From positions 1,911,501-1,975,500 of the forward strand of contig CM020506.1 in assembly GCA_009823395.1 (NCBI GenBank): DNA of 64,000 bases, in the 5' to 3' direction. Every line of letters begins with the position of its first letter. Position 1 is the stretch's first letter. The position numbers were made by a program, and so were the translations under genes. Below the pieces are notes generated by a model. The model saw only the letters and a list, made by a program, of their open reading frames with translations, was not told where the DNA came from and did no database searches. This document shows, in pieces, positions 35,428-46,905 of this stretch. This stretch comes from Thamnaconus septentrionalis. Taxonomy: Eukaryota; Chordata; Actinopteri; Tetraodontiformes; Monacanthidae.

Positions 35428-36022
35428 AGGCCACATTTGGGCTGCCAGCCAAAATCCAATTTTTAACCCATCCAGATTGAAACCGGATGGCTCTTTTGTA
35501 GTCTGAACAGTCACAAATCACACGAAATCCCATTTTTGCAAAACGGATACAAACCACCTTCGGGAGGTCGTTTCAAATCGCGCTTGGACAGATGCAAACA
35601 CACCGATCAGTTTTGACTGTCCGTGAGGCCAGACCAGAGGGCGCCATTCCAGGTGCGGAGCTCTAACGTAATGGAGCAGACAGAAGAAGTAGAAAAACAG
35701 CAGTCCCTGGACAGAGGAGGAAACTCATTGGCTCCTCAGTCTGTGGGGAGATACAGTAGCTCCATTCAAGCCGAGCTCCAGGCCATGTAAGTGCCGCTGT
35801 CGCAATTATATGACGTCACACACTGCACGAGCTGGACGGCGCCTCCGCTCCAGCAACCTGTCAGATGGGTCAGTCATGTGGCCCAGTCTGAACAGAGCCA
35901 GATCCCATTTGGACACCTGCTAAAAACAGCGTGGACAGTCAGCCCTAAAATAATCTGATTTGAGAAGGAAGCTGATTTGAATCCGATTCGCCTGCAGTCT
36001 GAACGCAGCCTTCGTTCTTGAC
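35428..36022. mobile_element. Candidate non-autonomous DNA transposon
   Basis: AGTCTGAAC recurs three times (near 35501, 35885 and 35996), and the right end in reverse reads GGCTGCGTTCAGACTGC, a motif style common at ends of fish non-autonomous elements. A left terminus could not be fixed, so boundaries are approximate. It contains a CRE-like TGACGTCA (35811-35818) and a CTCF-like word (35631-35644). No coding capacity is seen. Confidence 0.35.
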
Positions 36023-36229
36023 GCCTTGAATGCAAGGACTTGTTGAATATACAAATGTGAAGAGACACCAGGGCCACCACTGACACCCTGCTCTCGGTGT
36101 TTTCCTTGAGTGCCTATCGCCTCCACTGCTGGTACATCAGTCAGAATATAAACTGACCTTGGTCTGACCAAGACCGTTTTTGTTTTGTTTTTTCTTATTT
36201 TTGAGCGCTCGTGAGACATTTTTCCAAAG

Positions 36230-36830
36230 GCCAGGGACCGTCATGCACAAATCTCTCCCCCGAGCGCTTTATTTTCTCCAAAACTGTAATAGCGTATTCA
36301 CAGTGGCTTCTGCCTCCATAAACACACTTGTGGTTTTCCCATCAATTATTAATAAATGTGTTTTGCACTGAGCGCACTCTTCAATTTTCAGCCCCCGAGC
36401 CCTGTCGCCAGCAATCACTTGGAAATATACTGCGATCTCCCACTCTTATTTCTAATAAAGCACCTTCCCCGACCCCCTCCCTCACATTTGAATTTATTGC
36501 GGTGGCGGCGGGCGGCGGGCCGCCCTCGTCTCTCATCAGTCCCTCGGCCGCCAGGTCCGCCGCTAAGTACTCGGCCGCCACTATTAAGGTACTTGTCAAC
36601 AACTCTTCCCAAACTGTGCCGCCTCTGGCTTTCAGTCTAATCAAGCCTCATAAGAGCTCGCCAGCGCCGCGCTGGGCTCGTCTCCTCCAGCCGATCATAA
36701 GAGGGCATTAAATGTCTATTTATCATCAGCTTTGCACGTAATGAAGCACGGATTTAGCTTCCTTATTCATCGTTTTAATTGATTGGGCTCTTTCCTGGAA
36801 GAGATGTTAATATCTCCTGTGCGGTGGAGG
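36230..36830. promoter_or_regulatory. Strongest candidate conserved non-coding element
   Basis: A 600-base non-repetitive block bounded by ordinary sequence. It is dense in homeodomain/TALE-type words: ATCAATTATTAATAAATG near 36340, GTAATGAAGCACGGATTT near 36739, and CGTTTTAATTGATTGGGC near 36771. It also holds two CTCATAAGAG/ATCATAAGAG words near 36647 and 36694. A 127-codon frame (36328-36711) crosses it but has no domain. This pattern is typical of deeply conserved vertebrate enhancers near developmental regulators; conservation is not testable here. Confidence 0.4.
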
Positions 36831-36850
36831 TGCTTAGGAGGAGCTCTGGA

Positions 36851-36852
36851 TT

Positions 36853-36888
<36 letters not shown>
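36851..36888. repeat. (TTTA)n microsatellite
   Basis: About nine TTTA tetramers. Confidence 0.95.
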
Positions 36889-36889
<1 letters not shown>

Positions 36890-37899
36890 TGAAGGCTCCA
36901 TTACTGCAAGTTGTGAATGATCTACAGCGTTGCACTGTCATCTGGCTGACAGCAGAAATGGTACATGCGACTGTGCCCAGTTTGAAAATGTGATGAAAAG
37001 GCATCTGGAAGCTCATCAAAAAGGAAACATTTTCTGCATTCTCATGGTCTCCCGTGGCGGTTCGTCTGATCACCTCAAATCCTCTCGGTTCTTCTTATAT
37101 TGTTTCCTCGCGTCTTCTGGTGATGCAAAGTACTTTTTTGCTCGACATCGACTGTGTTGTTTTTTTTTTTTTTTTTTTTTTTTTTGTAAAGTGCAGGAAT
37201 TATGAAAGCGCTTTCTTTGTAACGGTAAAATTGATCTACCCACCCACTGAGCATGAAAGCGGGATAACCAAGTCTAAATGTTGTCTAGATTTTAGTCTGG
37301 CAACACTGGAGGATGGACGGCATTCAAGATATGCAGATCTGGTGCAAAAAGAACCGACTGAACTCGTTTTGGTGACAATTGACATGTTGCCAGTGGTAAC
37401 CAGTCCGTGTTTTAAGGAGGAAAAAGCTCAAATGCCAGTGAAGCATTTCCTGGCCTGCACTGTCAGAGCCTGTCAAAGCAGAAATAAAGCAAAGAAAAAA
37501 CACCCTCCAACCCCTTGAATGAGGATTATAAAGACTCTCAGATCACTTCCTTTCACTTTTTTAGCAATCTGCTTGTACACTTCATCAAAGACCTGTTTCA
37601 AAAAAAACAAAACAATGCTGCACCAAAAATAGAAAATACAGTACGTTTGATATCAGAAATGTCCATTCGATACATTTCAAGTGCTCAGGCTGTTTTATAT
37701 TTTATTCTTTGCATTGAAGATGATTGAACCATGATCTCGTGCCTGAAGTGAATCGGAAACATCTCCTAGAACAACAGTCAGAGTCGACAGTATCCACTCC
37801 TTACTCATCATGTCAGGCGCTGTATCAGCCGCACCTTTTTCACCCCCCCCCCGAGCTCGCTGTCACACACGCCGGGACGGGCGCCTTTCCTTCCGTTCC

Positions 37900-38180
37900 A
37901 CATGCGAAACTAGGCGGCGGTCGCCATGGCAACCGGAGCCTTATCACACCTACACGAGCATAATTTAAGTTGCAAAATGTTAGTTGGGGAACTGCGGGGT
38001 TTTAAAAGTGCGAGCGCGGAGTCGGAGCCGAAAACTAATTCGGCCGACCGGCTTCCCTGCACAATTCGTTTGGCCCACATCGCCGGCTCCTCGCCGAGCC
38101 ACGGCTGAATGGAATATGACATCATTTGAAGGATTTCCTCCCGCTGCAAATTGAGAAGTTTGAACGCCTGGGAGGATCTG
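37900..38180. promoter_or_regulatory. Candidate regulatory block with RFX motif
   Basis: A unique CpG-rich segment containing GTCGCCATGGCAAC (37920-37933), a full two-half-site RFX X-box, followed by ACGAGCATAATTTAAG and AAAACTAATTCGGCC. The combination suggests an enhancer or promoter. Inference. Confidence 0.35.
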
Positions 38181-39237
38181 CGGGGAAACGTTCAATCACC
38201 CAAATTGCGTTGTAAAATCTACATTATGTCTCTGGCACATGGTTGCATCTGTTTCACGTCGGCTGCCATTAAGTTGTGAGTGTTCCGTGATTAATCACAT
38301 GTGATTATATCAGCGTCTGAGAATTCTGGAATGTCACGCAGACGTCTTACTCCAAGAGATGAGTTAAGCTATGTTTTGCTAATACGGTTTGAAATCAATG
38401 CAAGAGACAAATGCAGTCGTTCATGAAGTTGTGTTGTGTGAGGCGCAGCTCTGTCGCTTGGCTCTCGCCCCGCCGCTTCATTCTGCTCAGGATTCGTCAC
38501 CGCCTGCGGCTGTTCAAGAGATAGTTCAAATTTACCCATGGCCGTATTTGTAATAGTGAGATGAGGAGGTTGAGTGCACAAATGCAATGCTAATGCATAG
38601 CCAGAACTTCATTCCTGACACACCTGCTGGGTGGAGGGATTTCAATAGTGCGTGTTTTGTGCTGCTACTCCCCTTTGTTAAGCAGAAACAGACTTCTAAT
38701 CACGTGGTGACTTTGTGGTGGATGGTGATGATGATTTCATCACCAACCAAAACCCACAACCTTACTATATTTCAGCCAAAAGCCAAGTAAGTAAGTACAA
38801 CATTGTCTGTAAACACTGTATGTTTAGAGTACTTTCTTCATTTGTGGTAATGTTGCATAATTACACAGAATTTCTTCATATTGTGGTGATGCTGCAGGTC
38901 ACAACTTGTCCATGAGACCTTTTTGGAGTTCTGGGATTGTTTATTTGATCTTTCGAGGGTTTGAGCCTTGCACTGTTCAACTCCACTCCAGACCTCAGCT
39001 CCACCCCTTCCAGATCTCAACAGGCACTGATAATTAAAGGAGTTACCTACTGGGATTACAGGGATTATTTGATCTTTCGAGGATCCCTTTCATATTGTTC
39101 TATGTGACATTTACCAGAGGCCTATGATGTAACTGTTGTTGACTTAGTTAATTCAGAGGGAATCATTTCATAGGCCTGACTTTTTAAAGCAAGTTTTCAA
39201 AGATTCGCTCAACATTTCATGGAAAAATTGTCCAGGT

Positions 39238-39335
39238 TGCATCCTTACTTCGCCCTGTGACAGCTGGGATATAGCTCCAGTGGTCCTTGCGACCCTGAGT
39301 GCAGGATGAGCAGTTGCAGAAACCAGGTAGATGGG
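39238..39335 (+). mobile_element. Fish retroelement 3'-end-like fragment
   Basis: Contains CTTCGCCCTGTGACAGCTGG, then ATAGCTCCAGTGG, GCGACCCTGAGTGCAGGATG and finally AGATGGG. This order (CAGCTGGGATA, CTCCAG, CGACCCTGA, GGAT-AGC, ATGG tail) is a frequent 3' module of non-LTR-type repeats in teleost genomes. About 100 bases survive. Confidence 0.55.
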
Positions 39336-40290
39336 TAATGCCCCCAAAAGTCCAAAACTCCACTATGGCCAAGACTTGAAGCAATTCTCCCAACTTCAAT
39401 ATGCAGTTAGCAGGAAGGTGGCCTATCTTTTCTAATCAGACGGAGATCAAAGACATGGAAAGAATCTTCTGCGGTGAAAATCAGTCTCTCAAGCGGCGCT
39501 TTGTCTTTGCAATCCATCAACACATCAGTCACATCGCCATCGATGTGGTCACTGCTGGCGAACATTTCAGTGTCTGTCGACCGAGCGGAAATCTGTCACC
39601 GTAATGTCACCGACTGACGAGCAGTTAATCATTTGACGAGACGAGTTCCACGTCGCTGAAATAGTGCTTGAAAGATGAAATAACGATTTTGAAGCCGGAT
39701 ATTGTTGTGTCGTGGTGAGGCGACAGATGGGCCGAGCGGTCGTTGCTGCACGCGTCAAACTCAATTATGGTCCTGACAAAGCGTTTCTTGAGTTTCCAGT
39801 CTGTTATTGATTAGAATTGATAGAGATGAAGTGATTTGTCATGTTGTGACTATATGTTGATATCAGGACTTTCAGACCGTCATTGTCTAAGAGGTGAATA
39901 AAGACATGGTTTATCTGTTGACAGATTTCATTGTTGTTCGTTGTCTTTGTGGTATCGTTATTTCCATTGTTAATTTTTGGATATATATTATGCATTTTGT
40001 TTTCGTACATATACATATGTAGACACACGTGTGAACATATATAATATGTATATGTAAACACACAGATAAAACTTAAATTAATCAATCAAATCAATTGAAA
40101 AAATTATTTTATTGGAATTGTTTTGGATTTTTTTTGTATCCATCATTTGACTTTGATACTTTCTGGAGTTGTTGTTGGTTTTGGAATGAAGGGCAAGGTG
40201 TTTGTCATCTACAGACATGTCCCTTTTGCCTTCTTCACAATTATTTTTTCACATATTAAAACAATTGTTTAACTGAACCGAAGCCAAGAT

Positions 40291-40330
40291 ATTAATTAAT
40301 CGATTAATCGGTGACTGAATTAATCGATGG
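40291..40330. repeat. ATTAATCGATTAATCG segment, possible hAT-like end
   Basis: Overlapping TTAATCGA words. A related ATTAATGGATTAATCGAGG occurs at 49141. Such words are common at ends of fish hAT-like elements, but no paired terminus was identified. Confidence 0.25.
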
Positions 40331-41641
40331 CTGCGGTTGTCTCAGCTCAACTTGTCTTGGGTCACTAGTGGCGGTCCTGCAGTCCGTCTCTAGAGACGCT
40401 ACTGGTGCCAGAGGTCAGTGCCAGCAGCTTGTTAGGTCTGTTTGTGTCCAGCGTCGGACTTTCGTCAGATGGAACTTCATGAAGCTTCTGCTTTCCTTGG
40501 CAAAACACCAGACTGTTGCTTCCGCCACCTCGGGGGAACCAACTAGCCCACAGCCAGCTGTTTTGGGAACATGTCTCTCCAACACCAGACGCTGTTCGGC
40601 CACTGTGAGAAGGATGGATGTGCAACCTCTGGTTTGCTGCCACTTCATGGCCACAAAAAGCGGCGCAATGCTTCACTGATTCGGGCTCAGATGTGTTATT
40701 TTTTGCCTTTTTTTTGGTCCAACTATCCAAACAGCTGTCCGACAACAAATCCTGGCGTGGTGATTTCACATTGACCCAGACTCACAAAGACTGTCTGGCC
40801 TGGACTGGACGGAGAAGCTGTCGTTTGCCAGGATTCGTCATTCGGCCGCAGCATTCTGTTCTTTTGTTCTGCAGCAGCTTTCTGCTGCGTGTGGAGGCGA
40901 GATCCTCGCCGAGCCAAACTGTTTGCTATTTTTTTTCACTGCGGCTTTGTTTCCTTCTTCCCACCTGAGGCACAGACCCTCAGTGCTTTTTTTTTTTGGG
41001 ATTGTGACTGTGATTGTGACTGAGATTGCTCCGTCTGGGCGCGCACGTGCCTGTGTGTGTGTGTCGATGCATCCTATTGGCCTGTTTGGCTGCCTTGTTC
41101 CCGAAAAGAGGGCCTCCGTCTCGTTCATCAGGGATGAAAAGACGTTTGTCTCCACCGCTACCCCCTTTCGCTTTGATGTGCACTTCCATCGGCGCCGGCC
41201 GCGGCGAATGAGATTCATCTACGATCCTGACGAAGACAAATAAACCCAATCAGGTTTTGTCACTCACCGCTCGCGGTCGCTCCCCCTCGGTCTCTCTCTG
41301 CCGTCGCCTCGCCGCTGCACTCGGCCGCTCCTCCCCACTCAAGCCCAGCGACTGTTTACCTCTTCAGATGGAAAGACGCCGCTCGATTTTATTAAGCGAA
41401 AAGGGTGCCACCCTGCCGCTGCGCCACCTCGGGGAGTCGCAAAAAGCACTGTGCAGCGAGCGGAACGCGACACGACGTGCCTTGAAAAACAGAAGCGCAG
41501 CCGCCTACTACTAAGTTCCTCGCAGGTCCTCGACCCAAGTAGCCACAAAAAAGGATTTGTTATAAGAATGTACATAGAGCAATAAGGGTCTTGCTCCTAG
41601 TTAGCTGCCATCTTGTGCTGCCATTCTTTAAGGAAGCCCAC

Positions 41642-41709
41642 TATTTAAGGTAGCTTGCCTGACAGTGCCCTAAATACGAAAGGCGCTGTCAGACGGGCCT
41701 CCTTAAATA
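41642..41709. ncRNA. 68-base hairpin, pre-miRNA-like or MITE stem
   Basis: The left arm (41642-41669) and right arm (41682-41709) pair over 28 positions: 22 Watson-Crick, 3 G-T wobble and 3 mismatches, around a 12-base loop. Arm ends are TATTTAAGG and CCTTAAATA; the inner stem is CTGACAGTGCC with GGCGCTGTCAG. The length and loop fit a microRNA precursor, but a palindromic MITE fragment would look the same. No known microRNA was recognised, and the strand is undetermined because both strands fold. Confidence 0.35.
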
Positions 41710-42281
41710 TTACAAAAAAAAAAAAAGTACACCCTGGACCATTAATGCTCAGAAATCAATACAGCACTGAAGTGTGGCCGGTTGGGAGAGGAGGAGGATG
41801 AGGAAATGCCTGCAGCCACCAGACGTCCGCCATCTTGGCTCCTTATATAAACAGGTGGTGTCCTGGCAGCAGCCAATCACGGGCCAGGACATGGAACCTT
41901 TCCACCGATAATGGCAATAATGCCAAGTCTATGGCACACACCTATTGGGAGCAGAAAAAAAAACCAAACAAACAGAAACACACAGAGCAGAAGGACTAAA
42001 AAAAAAATGGCTGCAGTCATAACAGCGACCTTGGCGCTAGCTCAGGCGTCAGGGCTGCAAACCTGCAGGCACCATATCAGCGTAGAGCGATCTGACTCCG
42101 CGGCCCCACCGGAGGGAGACTCTTTGCTCCCAGGCGCTGGCTGGGGTGTGACAGGTTACAAGCAGTTTTGCGGCGAAAAACTTTGGGCCCATCTGGAATT
42201 AAGCTCCTCTCTGACACTAATGAGATGAGCCGGCGATAACGCAGCTGGGACGGAGACTTCAAGGAGGCGGGTTGGTTGGTT

Positions 42282-42282
<1 letters not shown>

Positions 42283-42324
<42 letters not shown>
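42283..42324. repeat. (CTG)n array, 14 units
   Basis: An uninterrupted CTG/TGC triplet array preceded by GGTTGGTTGGTTGG. The poly-Cys frame across it is an artefact. Confidence 0.95.
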
Positions 42325-42325
<1 letters not shown>

Positions 42326-42708
42326 AGAGGTGAGGCGTCAGGAGGATGTTTTTTTTTCTTACACCCCAACTGAGCGACGGCGCTTGCTAAACATGTCTGC
42401 AGGAGTCTGGCTAAGACCTCGGCCTCCCCGGGCAGGGGATTTCTATCTTGCTAATTAGCTTTGATGCTGAGCCGTTAGCCGCCTCAGAAATTTCACACTG
42501 ACGTATTTCCTGGCCTGATACGGCGTGAAGCAATTTCTGGCATGCCTGCGGTCTGAGGTGCAAAATGTGCATGTGCGTTGCATGTAAGCACTCGCCACAT
42601 GTAAAGAAGAAGAAGCCTGTGATTGTCATGTCCGTCTGGGGAAAAAGGTCACAGAAATGTATGAGGACAGGGTCCCTTTGGGGGATGATTGGACTAATCC
42701 TCTGCGGG

Positions 42709-42720
42709 CCACCAGATGGA
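42709..42720 (+). promoter_or_regulatory. CTCF-like word
   Basis: CCACCAGATGGA matches 11 of 12 positions of the CCACCAGATGGC form of the CTCF core. Motif only. Confidence 0.25.
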
Positions 42721-44957
42721 GGTCATTGCCCTGTGGTATACACACCTGACTTGGCTTTGTCCTGATGGACCCATCTGGTTTATCTGCAAGGTCTGGTCAT
42801 GACACTGGGTCCTGGATGCAGACCCTGGGCTTCCTGCTCTCGCAGCCCCACGGGCAGAGAGCAGCCCCGATTGATGACCTGATTTAGGTCTTGACTCCAG
42901 CCGGCGTCCTTTTGCTAAATTGTACACTTAAGTCGGCGGCGCTTGTTGAAGGAGAGCAAGCTAAACGATAAAAAAAAAAAGAGCAATGGGTTGGTGGTGC
43001 AGATCCTCAAAAGGCGTAGAAATAAACAGAGAGCCCTCCAAACCAAAAAAGTAAAGCCAGCTCACAGTTTTAGAAAATGATGATGGTAGAGAGGATGACA
43101 GCGAGAGGTATAAACTGCCACTACTGTAGCATTCAAGCTAGTCTCACCATCATAATTAGTTGAGGCTAACTGAGGCTAATTGCTAATGCCAATTTCCAGT
43201 TTGTCACATCAGAGGTACCACACAAAGTGCTGGTGTTTTAGTTTGTACGCAAGGCAACACACGTGAAGATTTCATAAATTGTGTTTTTTGAAGAAAAAAA
43301 AGAGATTTTTTATCCCTGACTGACTGGTTTCCTTTGGGAGTTGAGCATCGGAGTGTTATTGCAGTTATCCTGACTGTGCAATTGATTTGAGTCCAACTGC
43401 AGTGCTTAAAATTGCATTGAACACATTGCCGGCATCACTCCGACACGCTGTCGAGCAGATGATAGCTTTGATAAATAAGAGAAACAAATCACATCCTCTT
43501 ATTAATCGTTTGTTTTGCTGGGTGTTTCTTTGAACAGACTCGGGGAGGGGAGCTCGCAGTGCAACTATTTTATACGGTTCTGAAAAGAAAATAATTGTCA
43601 GCGTTTTAAAACCATTTCGAAACTCTGTTTTCTTCAAAATGCCGAAGTGATTTTCTGCAGCATAATTCAGGCTCAAACTTCTCAAAAAAGGGGGAAAAAA
43701 ACTGTTGATGAGATATTAAAAATTGAGCAATTTTCACAGCGGCGAGACTGCTGTGAGCTTTGCAAAATTCAGTTAAATGTGCCTGAGAAGTTTTTCACTT
43801 TGAGGTGAAAACACTGCAGGCTGTGATGATATTGTGAACGATCTCAACTGGGGCTTTTCGAATGCAATTCACGCCTGCGTGTGCGTGTTTTGAGCGCGAG
43901 ACGAACCAGCTGCGATTCCTAAAACGCGGCCGCAGCTCCACGCGCTCCCACAGGGGCTAGCTAGCCAGCGAACTAGCTGAATAAACCAGATGCCGGGGGT
44001 TTCACGTCGCAGCACGGCCGCACTAGCACGCCGAGATTCGCAGCGGGCGCAGAATTCGGATCCATTAATCACGCTAAATGAATATGCAGCAGGGAACGCC
44101 GGGATGGAGCCCGCTGCCTGACGGGCTAACAAGGCTGGCATCCTGCAGCGGCAGACACATACATCTTGCTCTTTGGACGCAGCCTAGAGCAGCGGGCGTT
44201 GACACACACTCTGGCCGACCGTCAGCTGACTGACGGCGAAGCGCTCTGCCGTTTTTACAAGACAGGCATTAATGCCGAGGTTTACATGCTCTGCTGTGCA
44301 GGAGACAGGTTGCAGGTTGTTCAGAGCCAGCTACGCGGTTTGCACCTGCTGCGGTAAAACTGCATCAACGGAAATGTATTTCCATACAGCCATCACAGCC
44401 TTTAAAGGACAAAGTTTGACCGATACTGGCCATTGTTTCAAAGATGCCGACGGCACCTCAAGTCTTATTTGGTTAAAGCAAAAAAAAAAAAGTTGTCCAA
44501 GGGCAAGTTTGCCATCAGAATAATCCCATCAGTACTTGATTGGCTAATGAAAATTACATTGTATTTGAACCCCAAAAGCAATGAAAAGCCTAATTAAAAT
44601 AAAAAAAAAGTATTCTTATCATTTAAAACATAATTAAATTCATTTTCGTGAATCCCAACTGTCTGCCGCCAACTAGAACAACCATACTAGGAAAGTACGA
44701 CCTTCCCATACACATAACGTATAACATAACTATTCAAAAATAAAATGAATAAAGTGCAGACAGGACAAATGAAAACAAGAGTTGCATATGTTCGCAGTGA
44801 CAAACTTATCAGATCAGAATTAATAACGAGCTGTTCAGTAGGTGAAAGTTATTTTTTATTATTTTTCTTGAATTTAAAGATAACTTTCAATCTGCCCAGA
44901 GCCAGATTGAATGAACTGAACGGAGCTGCAGTCTGCCGAATGAACTGGCTTTGGGCG

Positions 44958-44958
<1 letters not shown>

Positions 44959-44991
<33 letters not shown>
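44959..44991. repeat. (GT)n microsatellite
   Basis: About 16 uninterrupted GT units. Confidence 0.95.
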
Positions 44992-44994
<3 letters not shown>

Positions 44995-45102
44995 ATGTGT
45001 GCCTGACCTTTCTGCCCTTAATGTGCTATTTTGTCCAGACAGATAGCGCTCACTCTTGGTTGCATGTGCAGCAAAACAACTAAAGCTGAAGCTGGTGGCG
45101 GC

Positions 45103-45137
45103 GGGGGCGGAGGGGGGAGGGGATGGGATGTGGGGAG
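45103..45137 (+). other. G-quadruplex motif
   Basis: Runs GGGGG, GGGGGG, GGGG, GGG and GGGG are separated by one- to four-base loops. Confidence 0.7.
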
Positions 45138-45589
45138 GCAGAGAGAGGTCGCCGGCCTGTAATAAGAAAAGTTGGATGCGGCCCTGATTGCCATCATCTG
45201 TCACGTAGCTGTGCTAACCTGGTTAGAGGGACGGTCATAAAGTATCCCCTGGATTTCCTTTTGCTTTCCTACTGCAGCCTCCTCCAGGGATGCCGGGCAT
45301 CGCTGTCTCGCAGCCTGCGGGGCTTTTCTGTGTCCGGGACTCTGAAACATGTGTTTTCCAGAGAGCTGTCCCCAGTCCTTTAGAGTGACATGAAGTCACG
45401 TGGGCCCGGCCGCCCTGGCGGACCGATGGGGAATACATCTCACGGAGAGCGGCGATCGATATGCCCGTCACTCTGCCCCGCCGTCTCACACCGCCGCTCC
45501 CCGTTCATTACTTCCTATTCCCCAGTTCGGTGGGGGGAAAGTGACCTACTTAACTTTGACTTGATTCTTTCACTCCCGTCTCTCTCCGA

Positions 45590-45614
45590 GGAAGGAAGGA
45601 AGGAAGGAAGGAGG
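45590..45614. repeat. (GGAA)n microsatellite
   Basis: Six GGAA tetramers. GGAA arrays are also ETS-factor core repeats, though nothing else suggests function here. Confidence 0.9.
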
Positions 45615-46188
45615 AGGGAGCGAAGGAGGGAATCTGGAGGAGAGAGCATCCGCAGAGCGCCTCCTTCAGAAGCGTGTTTATTCCAGCGCTCTTTGTTCAC
45701 CTTTTGACCGCCTGTGGCTTTGAGAAGGTGCCAGCAGAACTTTTCACCCTTCTCTTGGTCACCACCTCTTTGTGGTCAGCCGGAGCTGACGGCTTTGCAT
45801 CCGCGCCTTTTGCTGCCCGCCAGATGAGCCTGAGAGAGGCAGGCGGCGGACAGGTGGCAGGAGCGCCTGTTTGAGCTTTTGCGGTCGAGCCTCGGAGCGC
45901 CGAGACATCAGTGAGGAGGAGGGGGAGGAGTCCTACCACTGTAGCCATCCTATTTTATACAATATGTTGCAAGTTATTTTTTTTATTTTTTTTTATTTTT
46001 TTCAAATAAAGCGACTAGCGGGTGTGAAACCAGGCATCGTTCTTTTAAGCTAGTTGAATATTTTCAACTAAGCCTTCAAGCTAGTTGGCTATTTATATTC
46101 CCATGTCTAGTCTGGAATTGAATTGCAAGAGTGAAAAAAAAAATGTTAATGTAGACTGTTTTTATGTTTCAAATATTATGGTTAAAAT

Positions 46189-46764
46189 AAGGGATGCACC
46201 GATACCACTCTTTTTACACAGTGACTATGGTACGAGTACTTGCATTTCAGTACTCACTGATACCGATACTAAATACTTGATACTTGAAGGTCATCCACAA
46301 TATAAAATTGCTTTGATTTTTCTGTTATCTGAACAATGTTCCTCAGCAAGTCTTTCCAGAACATGAGTGACTGTCACAAATTTCACTGCAACACAAGCAT
46401 AAATAGAAAAAAAAAAAGTTGTATGCATGCATATACAACTGGTATCGGCACATATTTTACCAGCTCAGTGGTCTAGTGGGTGAGTGTTAGACCTGAGACT
46501 GGGAGATTGTGGGTTTGAGCCATCCCGCAGGCTGTAGAAATGGTACCCATTGCCTCCCTGTTTGGCTCTCAGTATTTTGGGTTGGACTGGGCCTGAGATC
46601 ACCCAGTAATTCCCGGGTCTGGTGCCGCTGCTGCCCAAATCAAATATGGAGGACAATCACTTGGACTTTGACTCTGACTTTGATTTTAACTTTCCGAGTA
46701 AAGATAGAGTACTCAATGTCGCTATCGGTACCAATAACCAATTCTGGTATCGGTAGCAACCCTA
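46189..46764 (+). mobile_element. hAT-like non-autonomous transposon with perfect 8-base TSD
   Basis: The element starts AAGGGATGCACCGATACC and ends with the complement of TAGGGTTGCTACCGATACC, so the two termini are inverted repeats with only two or three differences. It is flanked on both sides by exactly GTTAAAAT (46181-46188 and 46765-46772). An 8-base target duplication and this terminus are hallmarks of hAT superfamily MITEs. No transposase frame is present. A tRNA-derived SINE is inserted within it (46461-46692). Confidence 0.85.
46461..46692 (+). mobile_element. tRNA-derived SINE nested in the hAT-like element
   Basis: A box (TGGTCTAGTGGG, 46469-46480) and B box (GTGGGTTTGAGCC, about 46510) are spaced as in tRNA genes. 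The body has ATGGTACCCATTGCCTCCCT and AATTCCCGGGTCTGGTGCCG, and the tail is ACTTTGACTCTGACTTTGAT. This order matches a SINE type widespread in teleosts. The copy is somewhat decayed. No clear SINE target duplication was found. Confidence 0.75.
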
Positions 46765-46891
46765 GTTAAAATGGATACTTTACGTTTTGCGATGCGTTGT
46801 GGGATACATTCAGGGGTCCGCTGTATATAGTTACCGACGACGTTCACTCAGGATTTGGACACCACTACAAAATGGCGCGTCCCGTCCATAG

Positions 46892-46905
46892 CCAGTAGGG
46901 GGCGA
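46892..46905 (+). promoter_or_regulatory. CTCF-like motif
   Basis: CCAGTAGGGGGCGA matches 13 of 14 positions of the CCASYAGRGGGCRC core, the best match seen in the window. It lies in unique sequence just outside the hAT-like element. Confidence 0.5.

Larger units (their letters stand above)
36889..41640. other. Mostly unique non-coding stretch
   Basis: No gene is recognised. It contains a 26-base T run (37160-37185), a CpG-rich RFX-motif block (37900-38180), a non-LTR-type tail (39238-39335), an AT-rich segment (39960-40130) with TATA/ATAT alternation, and an ATTAATCGATTAATCG segment (40291-40330). Frames at 40311-40769 on both strands are of mixed composition but carry no known domain. Confidence 0.5.
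41710..46188. other. Mostly unique non-coding stretch
   Basis: No gene is seen. It includes YY1-like GCCATCTTG words (just before, at 41609, and at 41831), a CTG array (42283), a CTCF-like word (42709), a POU-like ATGAATATGCA (44087), a GT array (44959), G-rich sequence (45103-45137) and a GGAA array (45590). Confidence 0.5.

Noticed and set aside
37160..37185. Poly(A) tail of a minus-strand retrogene
   Set aside because: No coding or retroelement sequence adjoins the 26-base T run and no target duplication was seen.
40365..40769. 134-codon minus-strand frame opposite a 122-codon plus-strand frame
   Set aside because: Mixed composition but no recognisable family on either strand and no supporting signals.
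46461..46530. Intact tRNA gene
   Set aside because: A and B boxes are present, but there is no cloverleaf-like acceptor pairing, and the downstream body and tail are those of a SINE.
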